Shown here piece after piece: positions 34,557 through 42,459 of a stretch of DNA of 64,000 bases; within the stretch, counting starts at the first letter, position 1, and each line of letters begins with the position of its first letter. Both the position numbers and the translations under genes were made by a program. The notes under the pieces were generated by a model. The model saw only the letters and a list, made by a program, of their open reading frames with translations, ran no database searches and was not told the origin of the DNA. This DNA is from Tunicatimonas pelagia (lineage in GTDB: Bacteria; Bacteroidota; Bacteroidia; Cytophagales; Cyclobacteriaceae). The stretch lies in contig NZ_CP120683.1 in the NCBI RefSeq assembly GCF_030506325.1, positions 3,361,001 through 3,425,000 on the forward strand, given 5' to 3'.

Positions 34557-34637
34557 CGGGTTAAGCTAGATGCAGCTTCTGGTGAAGACTTTAGCTGGGA
34601 TATCGCGTATGAGTTTTATACGCTAAATGGTCAATAA
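34557..34637 (+). pseudogene. 3' remnant of a mutarotase-like paralogue
   Basis: The plus strand reads VKLDAASGEDFSWDIAYEFY then TLNGQ and a stop. This matches the last residues of the intact protein ending at 32776 (IQIDAAPGEEFTWDIGYEFY). The DNA is only about 73% identical, so it is a decayed paralogue, not a recent duplication. The rest of that paralogue was replaced by the regulatory island upstream. Confidence 0.75.
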
Positions 34638-34644
34638 GCCATGT

Positions 34645-35016
34645 TTAAACGTGCTGATCAATCAGAACGGAGTTTCCATCCGGGTCAACTACCATAAAAC
34701 CGGCAGGGCCGCTGGTACTTTCATCAGCCTCACTTTCCAGTTTAACTCCCTTTTTCTTTAGCTTCTTCTGAATATCTCGAACATCATCGTAGCCCGCCAG
34801 CGTATTAGCGTTCTCGTCCCAGCCCGGATTAAAAGTCAAGACATTACCCTCAAACATCCCTTGAAATAAGCCAACAAGGGCGTTTCCATCTTTCATAATC
34901 AAGTAGTTCTGCTCCATATCTCCGCCGAAGACTTCAAAACCCAAATTCTCATAAAACACTTTTGACACGCTAAAGTCTTTCACGCTAAGGCTGATAGAAA
35001 ATGCTCCTAATTTCAT
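34645..35016 (-). CDS. VOC-family (glyoxalase/bleomycin-resistance-like) protein
   Basis: A 123-residue single-module protein: GAFSISLSVKDFSVSKVFYENLGFEVFGG at the start and SGPAGFMVVDPDGNSVLIDQH at the end, the two beta-alpha-beta-beta-beta signatures of the vicinal-oxygen-chelate fold. Metal ligands are incomplete compared with glyoxalase I, so it may be an antibiotic-binding or unknown VOC protein. Confidence 0.85.
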   Translation of the reverse strand: MKLGAFSISLSVKDFSVSKVFYENLGFEVFGGDMEQNYLIMKDGNALVGLFQGMFEGNVLTFNPGWDENANTLAGYDDVRDIQKKLKKKGVKLESEADESTSGPAGFMVVDPDGNSVLIDQHV

Positions 35017-35055
35017 AGTTTATTTTTTAAGTTAATTACCTACTATTTGAGGAAG

Positions 35056-35112
35056 AACATCCGAAGTTTCCAAAACCTCAGGTGTTTGAGGGAACAATTG
35101 CACACTGTTCCC
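35056..35112 (-). terminator. Two hairpins after the EF-G paralogue
   Basis: GGGAACA...TGTTCCC (35090-35112), then AACATCC.AAGTTT with AAACCTCAGGTGTT (35056-35086, pairing with three G-U). Both lie within 75 bases after the stop of the minus-strand EF-G paralogue. Confidence 0.5.
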
Positions 35113-35130
35113 TGCCCATTGCTAATTGAA

Positions 35131-37254
35131 TTAGGCCATCTCTAGCTCACTGTTGGCAATCAGTTGCTTCTGAGTATCGTAAGGAACAGGAGAGTATTCA
35201 GCGAAGGATGTTTTGAAACTGGCTCGACCGTGAGTGAGCGACTTTAGGGCACTACTAAAATTCATCATCTCCGCTAGGGGAATTTTTGCTCGGATAACTT
35301 GGTACTGGTTTTTAGTGTCAATGCCGATGACTAGCGAACGGCGGGTTTGTAGTTCGGTCATTACATCGCCCATCATCTCTTCGGGCACCAGCACTTCCAG
35401 GTGGTTGATCGGTTCCAGAATTTTGGGATCAGCTTGCATAAAAGCTTGTTTGAAGGCTTGCATTCCGGCAATCTTAAACGAAATATCGTTAGAGTCTACC
35501 GCGTGCATTTTACCATCAAAAACCAGTACGCAAATATCGCGAGCGTAGGAGCCGGTTACTGGACCATCTTCCATCTTTTCCATCACGCCCTTGAGAATAG
35601 ACGGCATGAAGCGAGCGTCGATTACTCCACCAACAATGCAGTTGTAAAACACCAGTTTTCCGCCCCAATCCAGATCAATCACTTCTTTGTTACGGATGTT
35701 GTAACCTTCGGGATCAGCCATACCTTCAGTGTAGGGCATGATCGTCATATGTACCTCCCCAAATTGCCCCGATCCGCCCGACTGCTTCTTATGCCGATAC
35801 GAAGTGGTAGCTTCTTTTTGAATAGTCTCGCGATATGCAATGCGCGGTTCTTCGTAGTGAACTTTTACATTGTACACATGCTCTAGCCGCCACTGAGTAA
35901 CTGTTAGGTGTAGCTCACCTTGGGCGGTGAGAATGAGTTGCTTTAGTTCGCGAGAGAACTCAATGTTTAGCGTAGGATCTTCGGCGTGTAGCTCCCGAAT
36001 GGCTTCGCCTATTTTTTCTTCATCATTCTTACTATCAGCGACAATGGCGGTGCGAACCCGGGGTTCAGGAAATTCCATCATCGGGTATTCCATGCTGGCG
36101 TTGGCATCGCGCAGGGTATGGTTGGTTTGGGTGTCTTTGAGTTTTACAGTGGCTCCAATATCTCCGGCTACCAGTTTGTCTACCGGATGTCGTTGGCTAC
36201 CGTCCATAATGTACAGTTGGTTCATGCGCTCCGTTGCTTGCGACTGCGGATTGTACAAATCCATGCTGGCAGTTACCTCGCCCGACATTACTTTAAAGTA
36301 ACTCACTTTACCCAAATACGGCTCAATCAGGGTTTTGAAGACGAACAAGCTGGTGGGCTTGCTGGGGTCACAGTTAATTTCTTTTCCAGCAACGGTAGGT
36401 TCGGGAGCCATATCGCAGGCACCGGGAGCTACGTTATCAATAAAGCCCATCATACGGCCACTGCCCATATTTTGCTTGGCCGATAAGCAGAACACCGGAA
36501 ATATTTCGTGCTTCTGCATTCCGATTTTTAGGCCCTGCCGCAGTTCATCTTCATCCAGATTACCTTTCTCGAAGTACAGTTCCATCAAGCTATCGTCGTT
36601 AACGGCGGCTTTTTCCACCAGTTCGTTGTGTAATTCTTCGGCTTTGGCTTTTTCACTATCGGGGATAGGAAGTTTTTCGGGCTTACCTCCTTCGGATGGG
36701 AATTTATACATAGTCATCTTCAGCAGGTCAATAATGGCATTAAAGCCCTCACCGGGATTAACCGGGTACTGCATTAGGGCTACCGCATCGCCAAAGCTTT
36801 GCTTAGCCGATTCTATGGATTCGTCAAAATTAGCTTTGGGATGATCTAGCTGATTGATCGCTAGAATGGTAGGTTTCTGAAATTGGTCAATGTAGTTCCA
36901 GATTAGTTCGGAACCAACTTCCACTCCGTGTTGAGCATTCAGTACCAGTACGCAGGTATCGGCTACCCGCACCGACGATACGACCTCGCCCATAAAATCA
37001 TCCAAACCCGGAGTGTCAATAATATTGATTTTGTAGCCGCGCCACTCGGTGTGCAAAGTGGTAGCGTAGACCGAATTTCCGCGTTCGTGCTCAATTTCGT
37101 GGAAATCCGATACGGTGTTTTTGCTTTCTACGGTGCCCCGTCGGTTGATGATGCCGGCCTCGAACAACATGGTTTCCGCTAATGTTGTCTTGCCGGATTT
37201 TGCGCCGCCCAGCAGCACAATGTTTTTGATGTGGTGATTGTCGTACACTTTCAT
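35131..37254 (-). CDS. Elongation factor G-like translational GTPase (EF-G paralogue)
   Basis: A 707-residue protein with EF-G order: G domain (P-loop GGAKSGKTT at ~16-24), domain II, III (EPRVRTAIVADSKNDEEKIGEAIREL), IV (GGSGQFGEVHMTI) and V (LEVLVPEEMMGDVMTELQTRRS). G3 reads DTPGLDDF (Leu84) where canonical EF-G has DTPGHVDF, so the catalytic His is replaced; the switch I reads ERGNSVY in place of ERGITI; G4 is NQLD. These mark an EF-G2-like paralogue, probably not the main translocase. Likely roles are ribosome recycling, rescue or a stress function. Monocistronic. Confidence 0.9.
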   Translation of the reverse strand: MKVYDNHHIKNIVLLGGAKSGKTTLAETMLFEAGIINRRGTVESKNTVSDFHEIEHERGNSVYATTLHTEWRGYKINIIDTPGLDDFMGEVVSSVRVADTCVLVLNAQHGVEVGSELIWNYIDQFQKPTILAINQLDHPKANFDESIESAKQSFGDAVALMQYPVNPGEGFNAIIDLLKMTMYKFPSEGGKPEKLPIPDSEKAKAEELHNELVEKAAVNDDSLMELYFEKGNLDEDELRQGLKIGMQKHEIFPVFCLSAKQNMGSGRMMGFIDNVAPGACDMAPEPTVAGKEINCDPSKPTSLFVFKTLIEPYLGKVSYFKVMSGEVTASMDLYNPQSQATERMNQLYIMDGSQRHPVDKLVAGDIGATVKLKDTQTNHTLRDANASMEYPMMEFPEPRVRTAIVADSKNDEEKIGEAIRELHAEDPTLNIEFSRELKQLILTAQGELHLTVTQWRLEHVYNVKVHYEEPRIAYRETIQKEATTSYRHKKQSGGSGQFGEVHMTIMPYTEGMADPEGYNIRNKEVIDLDWGGKLVFYNCIVGGVIDARFMPSILKGVMEKMEDGPVTGSYARDICVLVFDGKMHAVDSNDISFKIAGMQAFKQAFMQADPKILEPINHLEVLVPEEMMGDVMTELQTRRSLVIGIDTKNQYQVIRAKIPLAEMMNFSSALKSLTHGRASFKTSFAEYSPVPYDTQKQLIANSELEMA

Positions 37255-37470
37255 AGGACATGATTGGGTTTGGAGTGGAACAAAAAGTAGCGAAGCTCAG
37301 ACGTTTCTGAACAGGAGAGGAAATGAATATACGCAGAAGAAGGGAGAAAGGAAAGAGGAGAAGGCAACGTGTTGAAGTGTGCCACGCTTTTTGTTAGAGC
37401 GTAGTGACGAAGAGCACTCAGTCTTTTCGTTAAGTGCTATAATACTAAGTGCGATAGTCCTCTAACCCAG

Positions 37471-38499
37471 TTAATCACTCACCTGAACGGTGGGATTGTA
37501 CTGCTCAGTAGGGTCTTGCGAAATTAAAATTTGGTAGGTGTTTCGCTTCACAGTAAGCTCGGGTTTCCGCAGCCAAGGGTTGTAGCGTTTCAGAATTTTA
37601 TAGCTTACTCCGTGCGTATGAGCAAATTCTACTAAATCGTCGATGGTTTCGGTAACCGTGACTACTTTAAATTCAGGCTGATAGTAGCGTTCTTGGGGAT
37701 CGATGTAAAACCCGTAGGCTTCGGGATTTTCCATTATCATTTTCATCGCCACCAGCCGAAAAAAGTAACGAGCCGTTTCTTCATTGAGTAGCATATCGAA
37801 GTAAGAGTTAATCTTTTGTTCTTCTAGTCGGCGTTCAAATCCCCGCATTCCAATATTGTACGAGGCGGCTACATTTACCCAGTTACCAAACTTGGCGTGG
37901 GCTTTTTTAAGATATTTGCAGGCAGCTTCGGTTGATTTTACCGGATCGTAGCGTTCGTCTACCTCTTTATTAACTTCTAAGCCAAAATCTTTGGCTGTTC
38001 CTTTTAGTAATTGCCAAAAGCCGACGGCATCTTTGGGTGATCGGGCGTGTTCTACCAACCCACTCTCAATTATTGGTAAGTACTTAAAATCAGTAGGCAC
38101 ATCATTTTCCTCCAAAATTTTCTCAATAGTCGGTAACCAGCGCTGGGCTCGCTTAATCATCAGAATGGTGTTGGAGTGCCAGTTGGCGTTTACGTGAATC
38201 TCCCGGTCGAGACGCTCGCGCAGGTCGGGTTCTTGCAAAGAAATGGTTTCGCCTACAAAGTTCACTTGTTGCGGAATAGGAACGGTAAATGCTTTGTACC
38301 CCGCGGGGGTCATAATTACTTCGGGAGTACCTTCTAAGTTTTTGGGGGCGGTAGTTACCGAAGGTTCGTCTTCGCCCACGTTGCCTAATTTTACGTTCTC
38401 TCGTTGGCTACCAGCAAATTCTTGCCAGCCAATGTAAATGAGCAATCCAATAATAAGCACGGATTGAATAGCTACTTGTGTTTTAATGTTGTTGAGCAT
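37471..38499 (-). CDS. MltD-like lytic transglycosylase with LysM-like tail
   Basis: A 342-residue protein. An N-terminal membrane anchor (~10-25, QSVLIIGLLIYIGWQ) is followed by an SLT goose-lysozyme-like domain (~125-250). The catalytic Glu lies in LPIIESGLVEHARSPKDAVGFWQL (E145), with further motif AASYNIGMRGFERRL. The tail (~270-335, VVTVTETIDDLVEFAHTHGVSYKILKRYNPWLRKPELTVKRNTYQILI) is a LysM-like peptidoglycan-binding unit. Role: cell-wall remodelling at the membrane. It overlaps the upstream LOG gene by one base (TAATG). Confidence 0.88.
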   Translation of the reverse strand: MLNNIKTQVAIQSVLIIGLLIYIGWQEFAGSQRENVKLGNVGEDEPSVTTAPKNLEGTPEVIMTPAGYKAFTVPIPQQVNFVGETISLQEPDLRERLDREIHVNANWHSNTILMIKRAQRWLPTIEKILEENDVPTDFKYLPIIESGLVEHARSPKDAVGFWQLLKGTAKDFGLEVNKEVDERYDPVKSTEAACKYLKKAHAKFGNWVNVAASYNIGMRGFERRLEEQKINSYFDMLLNEETARYFFRLVAMKMIMENPEAYGFYIDPQERYYQPEFKVVTVTETIDDLVEFAHTHGVSYKILKRYNPWLRKPELTVKRNTYQILISQDPTEQYNPTVQVSD

Positions 38500-39263
38500 T
38501 AGAAGTTGGGCGAAAGAAGGTACTTAGAATAAAACTCGTCAATAACCGCTACGGCATCGGTAGCCGAATCTACTATATTTATTAAATCTAGGTCTTGCTC
38601 ATTAATGTTTTTTTCCTGCTTCAGCATAATTTCTTCAATCCATTGCAGTAGCCCTTTCCAGTAGTCGCTACCCACCAGCACAATGGGGAAACGGCCCACT
38701 TTCTTGGTTTGAATGAGCGTGAGTGCCTCAAAGAGTTCGTCTAACGTGCCGAAGCCACCGGGCATTACGATAAACCCTTGGGAGTACTTCATGAACATTA
38801 CCTTACGGACGAAGAAGTAATCGAAGGTGATGATCTTGTCAGGGTCAATATAGATATTGCTGCTCTGTTCAAACGGAAGAATAATGTTCACCCCTACGGA
38901 TTTACCATTCTCACTTTTGGCTCCTTTGTTTCCTGCCTCCATAATACCGGGACCGCCCCCCGTAATTACTCCGTAACCGTGGCGTACGATTTTAGCGGCA
39001 ATTTCTTCGGCCATTTTGTAGTACGGGTGGTTATCGGGCGTTCGGGCCGAACCAAAAATCGTTACGCAGGGACCGATCTTCGCTAGCTTCTCAAAGCCTT
39101 CCACAAACTCGGCCATAATTTTGAAGACCGCCCAGGAATCATTGGTTTTGATCTCGTTCCAGTCGCGGTTCATAAAGGCTTTTTTAATGCGCGATTCTTC
39201 TTCACCGCTAACAGTGCTTTCGGGTAGCTTTTTGGGGGTTCCGTTGTTGTCTGTTGTGTTCAT
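38499..39263 (-). CDS. LOG-family protein (TIGR00730)
   Basis: A 254-residue protein with the phosphoribohydrolase motifs GGGPGIMEAGNKGA and PGGFGTLDELFEALTLIQT. The family cleaves cytokinin riboside monophosphates in plants; bacterial members are nucleotide 5'-monophosphate nucleosidases of unclear function. An N-terminal extension (~1-60) precedes the Rossmann domain. First gene of a two-gene operon with the transglycosylase. Confidence 0.9.
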   Translation of the reverse strand: MNTTDNNGTPKKLPESTVSGEEESRIKKAFMNRDWNEIKTNDSWAVFKIMAEFVEGFEKLAKIGPCVTIFGSARTPDNHPYYKMAEEIAAKIVRHGYGVITGGGPGIMEAGNKGAKSENGKSVGVNIILPFEQSSNIYIDPDKIITFDYFFVRKVMFMKYSQGFIVMPGGFGTLDELFEALTLIQTKKVGRFPIVLVGSDYWKGLLQWIEEIMLKQEKNINEQDLDLINIVDSATDAVAVIDEFYSKYLLSPNF

Positions 39264-39307
39264 GTGAGTTCTATTTTGTTATTATTGTACTAAGCGACTA
39301 TCGCGCG

Positions 39308-39326
39308 GTGTTAGGGTGTTATAGTT
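39308..39326. repeat. Inverted repeat flanking four-helix-bundle gene (left)
   Basis: GTGTTAGGGTGTTATAGTT; its reverse complement, with one mismatch, lies at about 39811-39829. Belongs to the AACAC/GTGTT family. Confidence 0.65.
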
Positions 39327-39349
39327 CTTAGTGCTATTGTTCGTTAAGC

Positions 39350-39805
39350 CTAAAGGTGTTTTTTCGGGAGTGATAAGATATAATGATGATTCGGTACTTC
39401 TTGCTTTGTGTAGCCTACGCTTGGTTCGGATACGCCATTCTGCCTATTTTGAATATATTTAATTAAAGCTAATATGCTTTTACGAGTGTCATCTACAGAC
39501 AGATGTATCTGTCTTAACTCGGGTTCAGGAAAATAGCTTAAACCTTCTAGTACGTACAATATACTTTTCACTTCTGCTACTGAACTTTGAGCTACATTTA
39601 AAAATTGAGAAAATTCTTTGGGGTGATAACGAGCAAAACCCTCAGCAATATTGTTCATGATAGATAAAGCTGCTCTTCTAAATTGTCTCTGAGTATCGTA
39701 GTACTTGCGGAGTTCTCCCTTTTGACTTAATCGGTAAACTAACCGTACTACCGAGCGAGCCGATTGCCAACACCGCAAATCCTCAAACCTCTCTACTTTC
39801 GCCAT
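39350..39805 (-). CDS. Four-helix-bundle protein (S23/IVP/Avd-like)
   Basis: A 151-residue protein from the ATG at 39805 (the GTG start at 39829 would begin inside the right repeat). Family features are MAKVERFEDLRCWQSARSVV, FRRAALSIMNNIAEGFAR and LNVAQSSVAEVKSILYV. Members occur in 23S rRNA intervening sequences and, as Avd, in diversity-generating retroelements; solitary copies are of unknown function. Here there is no rRNA or reverse transcriptase nearby. The gene is bracketed by near-identical inverted repeats. Confidence 0.85.
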   Translation of the reverse strand: MAKVERFEDLRCWQSARSVVRLVYRLSQKGELRKYYDTQRQFRRAALSIMNNIAEGFARYHPKEFSQFLNVAQSSVAEVKSILYVLEGLSYFPEPELRQIHLSVDDTRKSILALIKYIQNRQNGVSEPSVGYTKQEVPNHHYILSLPKKHL

Positions 39806-39810
39806 ACCAA

Positions 39811-39829
39811 AACTATAACACCTTAACAC
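39811..39829. repeat. Inverted repeat flanking four-helix-bundle gene (right)
   Basis: AACTATAACACCTTAACAC, partner of 39308-39326 (18 of 19 positions). Coordinates may be off by one base. Confidence 0.65.
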
Positions 39830-39845
39830 TCCAGCACTAGAATAT

Positions 39846-40757
39846 TTACTTCAACAAATCCACCAAAGCCGGGCGCAAATCTGTGTACTTAAACTCAAAT
39901 CCTGCCTTCTCAATTTTGTCGCTCTTCACCCGGTTTCCTCCAGTTACCACTTGAGCCATTTCTCCCAGTAGCAATTTTAAGGCAAATGCGGGTATGTTCG
40001 GCAAAAATAGCGGCTTATTTAGTACATCGGCGGTCTTTTTGGTAAGTTCATGGTTCGTAGCTGGGTTCGGAGCTACTCCGTTGTATACACCTTGAATCTC
40101 ACGCTGCTCTAAGGCAAAAATGAATAATCGGCAAAGGTCATCCAGGTGAACCCAACTCATGTACTGATTACCTCGCCCTAGTGGTGCCCCTACTCCAAAT
40201 TTAATAGGTTGCATAATTTTGACCAGTGCTCCCCCCTTTTCACTAAGCACAATACCGATTCGAATTTTCACTACCCGAAGATTTAACGGATTTATTTTAT
40301 CTACGGCTGCTTCCCACTGGTGCGTAACTTCTGCTGCAAATCCATCGCCTGAAGGGCTTTCTTCATCTACCCAAGTTTTGCCTGTATCAATACCGTAGTA
40401 GCCTACTGCCGAAGCCGATACAAAGGCTTTAATAGCATGGTTGTTTAGCTTAGCAATAGAATCTCGCAGCAGTTCAGTAGATTCAGTACGACTTTTCAGA
40501 ATTAGTTCTTTGCGTTTATCAGTCCAGCGTTTGTCGGCGATACCCGCTCCCGCCAGATGAATGATATAATCTACTCCGATGAGGGCTTCGGGGTCTATCT
40601 CTTTTTTCTTGATATTCCACTGGTAGGTTTTCACTTTTTCATCGCCCGAAACTGAACGACTAAGGTGAGTAACGGTGTAGCCTTTTTCTTGTAGTAGTTG
40701 GGTAAGACGAGTGCCAACCAAGCCGGTTCCACCCGAGATAAGTACAGTAGCGTTCAT
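39846..40757 (-). CDS. TIGR01777-family NAD-dependent epimerase (SDR39U1-like)
   Basis: A 303-residue protein: glycine-rich start ISGGTGLVGTRLTQLLQEKGY, then IHLAGAGIADKRWTDKRKELI, FVSASAVGYYG (the YYG of the active-site region), RIGIVLSEKGGALVKIM and a C-terminal DUF1731 domain (FLPNIPAFALKLLLGEMAQVVTGGNRV). The family is near-universal and of unknown substrate. Monocistronic. Confidence 0.92.
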   Translation of the reverse strand: MNATVLISGGTGLVGTRLTQLLQEKGYTVTHLSRSVSGDEKVKTYQWNIKKKEIDPEALIGVDYIIHLAGAGIADKRWTDKRKELILKSRTESTELLRDSIAKLNNHAIKAFVSASAVGYYGIDTGKTWVDEESPSGDGFAAEVTHQWEAAVDKINPLNLRVVKIRIGIVLSEKGGALVKIMQPIKFGVGAPLGRGNQYMSWVHLDDLCRLFIFALEQREIQGVYNGVAPNPATNHELTKKTADVLNKPLFLPNIPAFALKLLLGEMAQVVTGGNRVKSDKIEKAGFEFKYTDLRPALVDLLK

Positions 40758-41147
40758 AGTATTAATATTCTTTCCGGTTAAAGAACTTGCTATCGCTACT
40801 TCTGTTTAACCGCCCTGAAGGCTTTCGGGTAATATTTTAAGCCGACTATTGATTTTCTGTAACGCATGCATGAAGCCATCTTCATTGGCCAGAGAGACAA
40901 AAGTTCGGCGACTACCCTGGTAACGAATCAACTAAGTCTTCCAAGCCCATTGTAACCATATTGGTTAGATATTCCAACCACTAGGCAAGACTAAACCAGT
41001 CAGATGATTTTTACGTATAATAGTATAACAACTAAATAAAAAAGTATTACTACTAATAATCTTTTGATTTATGCATCTGTAATCTCTAGATCGAGAAAAG
41101 CATACGAGAGAATGCACAACCAATAAAGAACCTCAAATACTACTAGA
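40758..41147. other. 390-base intergenic region with a possible gene remnant
   Basis: The minus strand reads GSRRTFVSLANEDGFMHALQ and onward to a stop near 40808; about 40 codons stay open but there is no start and no recognised family, so it is at best the C-terminal remnant of a lost gene. The rest, to 41147, is AT-rich and shows nothing else. Confidence 0.35.
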
Positions 41148-41414
41148 ATGAGCAAGCTATTTTCAAAAATGATAGACAAGTTTTATAGGATTGACCAGCT
41201 TATCCGTATGAAGGCAACCGGACAACCTCACGAATTGGCCAAGCGACTGAGGGTTTCACCCAGCACAGTTTACGAGTACATGGATATTATGCGGAGCGTG
41301 TTGTCAGCTCCCGTTAGATATTGTCACACTAGTCGCTCTTACGTATACGAGGAGGAAGGAAAGCTTTTTCTAGGTTTTAAGAAGAAACCATTACTAAACA
41401 AGCGAGCAGTGTAG
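41148..41414 (+). CDS. Small HTH protein
   Basis: An 88-residue protein with an HTH_11/DeoR-like segment (IDQLIRMKATGQPHELAKRLRVSPSTVYEYMDIMRSV). Such small regulators are common in Bacteroidota. The C-terminal basic stretch ends FKKKPLLNKRAV. No neighbouring target is obvious. Confidence 0.75.
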   Translation: MSKLFSKMIDKFYRIDQLIRMKATGQPHELAKRLRVSPSTVYEYMDIMRSVLSAPVRYCHTSRSYVYEEEGKLFLGFKKKPLLNKRAV

Positions 41415-41463
41415 AGACGGAGTTACCATGATGAAGATATCATGAGTGCGAAAATAGCCATGC

Positions 41464-41847
41464 TTAGCTTATTACTTTCACACTGATAGTCTTTATGAAT
41501 AAGAGTACGGCTAGTCTTCTAGAAATGAGACCTTTCCCGTATCCATTGTCTACACAAGATAAAACTATCGCTTTGGGATACTGGGCATAAGTGCTTTTTC
41601 TCACTTGCTTAGAATGGTTCCGGGCAGTTAAATCATTGCTTATAAACCGTTGGTTTCCCTCTCGGAAGAGGCTAATTACTTCGTCAGGAATGAGTGCTGC
41701 TTGCTCTTCGGCGGTAAGCACCTCTTCTAGCGACGTATCTGATACTACCTCATCTGCTGGTTCTTTGGTCTGATTGCTTTGATTATTACAGGCAATAATA
41801 CAGGTGGCGATACTAAAAAGAAGTATTGATTTAGTTACAGTCTTCAT
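41464..41847 (-). pseudogene. Truncated beta-carbonic anhydrase lipoprotein
   Basis: The protein has a lipobox (ATCIIACNNQ) and the carbonic anhydrase start: TAEEQAALIPDEVISLFREG with NQRFISNDL, then HSKQVRKSTYAQYPKAIVLSCVD. SCVD is the first zinc/active-site motif (normally SCxDSR). After it the sequence reads NGYGKGLISRRLAVLLF and stops, with no zinc His or second Cys. About 150 C-terminal residues of a normal enzyme are missing. The product is inactive or repurposed. Confidence 0.8.
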
Positions 41848-41906
41848 AGGTTCAGATTGACTATCGTGTGATAGAGGGATTTCGCTGATACTCTTTCAAG
41901 AGACTG

Positions 41907-42170
41907 TCAATTTCTTTGCAAAAGAGAATCTACCCTTGCGGATTTATCTTCAATCAGAGAGTCCAACTTATTCACTTTCTCCATTTCATAGTTAATTATA
42001 GAATCCAGTTGCTCTACTTTTTCTATTTCGTAATTGATGACAGAATCTAGTTTTTCAACTTTATCATCTAGTAGATTCCATTTCTCACTGGCCTGCTCTC
42101 TTATTTCACCACAGCTTGCAAGCACCACAATGCCACTTATAATAGATAATAGGTTCAATCGTGTTTTCAT
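41907..42170 (-). CDS. Lpp-like lipoprotein with 14-residue coiled-coil repeats
   Basis: An 87-residue lipoprotein (VVLASCGE, Cys20). Residues 37-78 are three 14-residue repeats: KVEKLDSVINYEIE, KVEQLDSIINYEME and KVNKLDSLIEDKSA, then a partial fourth (RVDSLLQRN). Fourteen residues equal two heptads, so a continuous coiled coil is expected. Size and architecture resemble Braun's lipoprotein, although the C-terminal Lys used for peptidoglycan linkage is replaced by Arg-Asn. The DNA carries matching 42-base tandem repeats. Upstream of the carbonic anhydrase remnant. Confidence 0.8.
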   Translation of the reverse strand: MKTRLNLLSIISGIVVLASCGEIREQASEKWNLLDDKVEKLDSVINYEIEKVEQLDSIINYEMEKVNKLDSLIEDKSARVDSLLQRN

Positions 42171-42459
42171 TATTTATTCGTGTTAGTTTAAAAAGTCGAT
42201 TTACTTCAGGTTTTTCAACCGCTCGAGCTGATACTGAAGTACAATGATAATATCTACCACTCGGATTTTACCGGAGTGGCTTTGTCACCACCCAATCAGA
42301 AAAAATGTTGTTCTGGTGTATGCTGTTACTGATTTCAATACTAGCCTTTGAGCTGAGGGGAAAATGAATAAGTTTGGATGCGGTTGGTATCAAAAAATGC
42401 ACTTTCTAGTTTCAATCTCACGCAAGCGGTTTAAATTAGACCAAGCAAGCCAATAGCCT

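Noticed and set aside
41940-42063. CRISPR-like direct repeats
   Set aside because: The 42-base repeats are in frame, without unique spacers, and encode the heptad repeats of the lipoprotein.
42240-42290. Hairpin CCACTCGG...CCGGAGTGG as a terminator
   Set aside because: It has a bulge, no T-run and no gene ends there.
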